From the NCBI RefSeq assembly GCF_937919355.1, contig NZ_CALFSA010000189.1, positions 1-38,314 on the forward strand: a stretch of 38,314 bases of DNA, read 5' to 3'. This DNA comes from an uncultured Methanofollis sp. (GTDB lineage: Archaea > Halobacteriota > Methanomicrobia > Methanomicrobiales > Methanofollaceae). Within the stretch, counting starts at the first letter, position 1, and the number at the start of each line of letters is the position of its first letter. This document shows positions 37,286 to 38,314 of this stretch, piece by piece. The translations under genes and the position numbers were made by a program. Under the pieces are notes generated by a model. It made no database searches and was not told the origin of the DNA. It saw only the letters and a list, made by a program, of their open reading frames with translations.

Positions 37286-38314
37286 ACGTTGCGATTGCAG
37301 GTGCCGGGATCGCCGGCGGGTATCTGGCCGGGCTTCTCGAACAGAGAGGGATCTCGCCGGATGTCTATGACGGCCGGGGACATGCCACTCGCTGTACATG
37401 CCGTTCGTGCGGGTGGGGTGCGCCGACGGGTATCGGACCGTACCTCGCCGATGTCGGCCTCGACCTGGACGACTACCTCATCGAACCCATGTCCCCGATG
37501 GATTTTGACGGCCTTGTGGCCACGACGCCCCTTTGCACCGTACATAAACCCCGGCTTCTCCAGGATCTCACGAAATATGCCAGATTGAAGCGGCAGGACC
37601 TGGTGCCGGAGAAGGCAGAGGACTATGATATTGTGGTGGATGCGACCGGGATCAACCGGGCTCTCCTTCCTCCCTGCAGGTCCGACCTGACGCTCCCGAC
37701 GCTGCAGCACCGGGCAATCGTGGAATCCAGAGGGAGCGAGCGCCTTGGAGCGGGGGTGTACGGGAACCGGATACCGGGACTCGGGTACCTGTGGATCTTT
37801 CCTCTCGGACACGATCACTATCATATCGGCATTGGCGGTATCGGCCGTATCCAGCACGATAGCCTTCTGGAACGGTTTTATCGGGATGCGTCCGGGCAGT
37901 TTTCATTCACCCGGCAATGCGGCTGTCATGGTCTCGTCCGGGTCGCTTCTCCGTATTACTCGACGCCCTTCTCTGTCAGAAAGACGCGGAGCGACGGTTC
38001 GCCCCAGGTGATCATTGGTGTCGGCGAATCGATAGGGACCGTATCGCCGTTCACGGGAGAAGGAATTGTTTATTCTCTGGAATGTGCAAGACTTCTGGCA
38101 GATTCCTGGCCGGACCCTGAGGACTATACCAGATCGGTGCTGGGCCGGTTCGCCTGGATGAAAAAAGAGCGGGAAACGCTCGATTATCTTCTCTCGCCCG
38201 AAGGAAAGAGCGGGCCGAGGCTGCGGGATCGATGGAGGTTTTTCCGCAATGCTCGTCGTTCCGGGATCGGACTTCCCATGCTGCAGGCTTTCAAGCGGAT
38301 GGGCAGCCTTTCGC
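37282..38314 (+). CDS. Geranylgeranyl-reductase-family flavoprotein (partial at window end)
   Basis: The frame is open from ATG 37282 to the window end (344 codons). An FAD-binding GAGIAGGYLAG starts at residue 7; cysteines cluster in CTCRSCGWGAP (about 38-48), like the conserved Cys region of GGR proteins. A second FAD segment IIGVGESIGTVSPFTGEGI lies near 254-272 (the family's GDAAG..P..G.GI layout). Archaeal GGR saturates the isoprenoid chains of membrane lipids or quinones. Here it follows UbiA with an ATGA overlap, so it probably reduces the prenyl chain UbiA transfers. The C-terminus is outside the window. Confidence 0.85.
   Translation, partial: MNVAIAGAGIAGGYLAGLLEQRGISPDVYDGRGHATRCTCRSCGWGAPTGIGPYLADVGLDLDDYLIEPMSPMDFDGLVATTPLCTVHKPRLLQDLTKYARLKRQDLVPEKAEDYDIVVDATGINRALLPPCRSDLTLPTLQHRAIVESRGSERLGAGVYGNRIPGLGYLWIFPLGHDHYHIGIGGIGRIQHDSLLERFYRDASGQFSFTRQCGCHGLVRVASPYYSTPFSVRKTRSDGSPQVIIGVGESIGTVSPFTGEGIVYSLECARLLADSWPDPEDYTRSVLGRFAWMKKERETLDYLLSPEGKSGPRLRDRWRFFRNARRSGIGLPMLQAFKRMGSLS

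Noticed and set aside
1..38314. CRISPR array, rRNA or tRNA genes
   Set aside because: No regularly spaced long direct repeats and no recognisable rRNA or tRNA core sequence were noticed on reading; a covariance-model scan would be needed to exclude a tRNA.

Overview
The window looks like a chromosomal segment of a GC-rich methanogenic archaeon, most likely of the order Methanomicrobiales (Methanoculleus/Methanofollis-like). The signs are an Orc1/Cdc6 protein, a relic of a TATA-binding protein, archaeal TATA boxes 20-35 bp upstream of start codons (many implying leaderless mRNAs), MntA/HepT and HicAB modules, an iron-sulfur flavoprotein, and a UbiA prenyltransferase paired with a geranylgeranyl-reductase-like protein. 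The order-level assignment is inference; no rRNA or tRNA gene was found to confirm it.

Left accessory zone (1-13.4 kb). The minus strand carries a DNA methyltransferase (Mod type) followed by the first codons of its helicase/nuclease partner. Then come debris and small modules: a PIN-like gene fragment, a frameshifted TBP paralogue, a RelB/RelE-type toxin-antitoxin (TA) pair, a small unknown gene and the 3' end of an AlbA_2-type gene. A replication cassette follows (5148-8436): two small unknown genes overlapping a 920-aa primase-helicase whose 3' part holds an iteron-like array and palindromes. Next are a Panacea-domain gene coupled to a PIN-domain gene (candidate TA pair, no standard start codon), orc1/cdc6 with an inverted repeat upstream, MntA/HepT, and two divergent small unknown genes sharing a palindromic promoter. 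The zone looks like one or more domesticated integrative elements plus TA and defence genes.

Potassium zone (13.4-24.8 kb). kdpA-kdpB-kdpC and a kinase-less kdpD form a tightly packed operon for high-affinity K+ uptake, followed by an APC permease. HicAB, a CPBP-family membrane protein with an altered active-site motif, a decayed paralogue of the 12.9 kb gene that keeps its terminator, and a K+(Na+)/H+ antiporter with a TrkA-C-like tail follow.

Right zone (24.8-38.3 kb). This holds two relics of archaeal ATPases, one joined to a dead IS605-type tnpB fragment with its end hairpin; a possible nuclease-fold protein; a zinc-knuckle coiled-coil protein; a GNAT acetyltransferase with a probable frameshift; an iron-sulfur flavoprotein; several unknown genes; tandem paralogous membrane proteins; an acetoacetate-decarboxylase-like protein plus SDR plus DUF1848 group; a helical-repeat protein; an MFS relic; and a UbiA/geranylgeranyl-reductase pair running off the end.

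Strongest candidates for something new: the repeat array nested in the primase-helicase gene, where copies fall in all three codon phases and so are not a by-product of a repeated peptide, and the Panacea-PIN pair.
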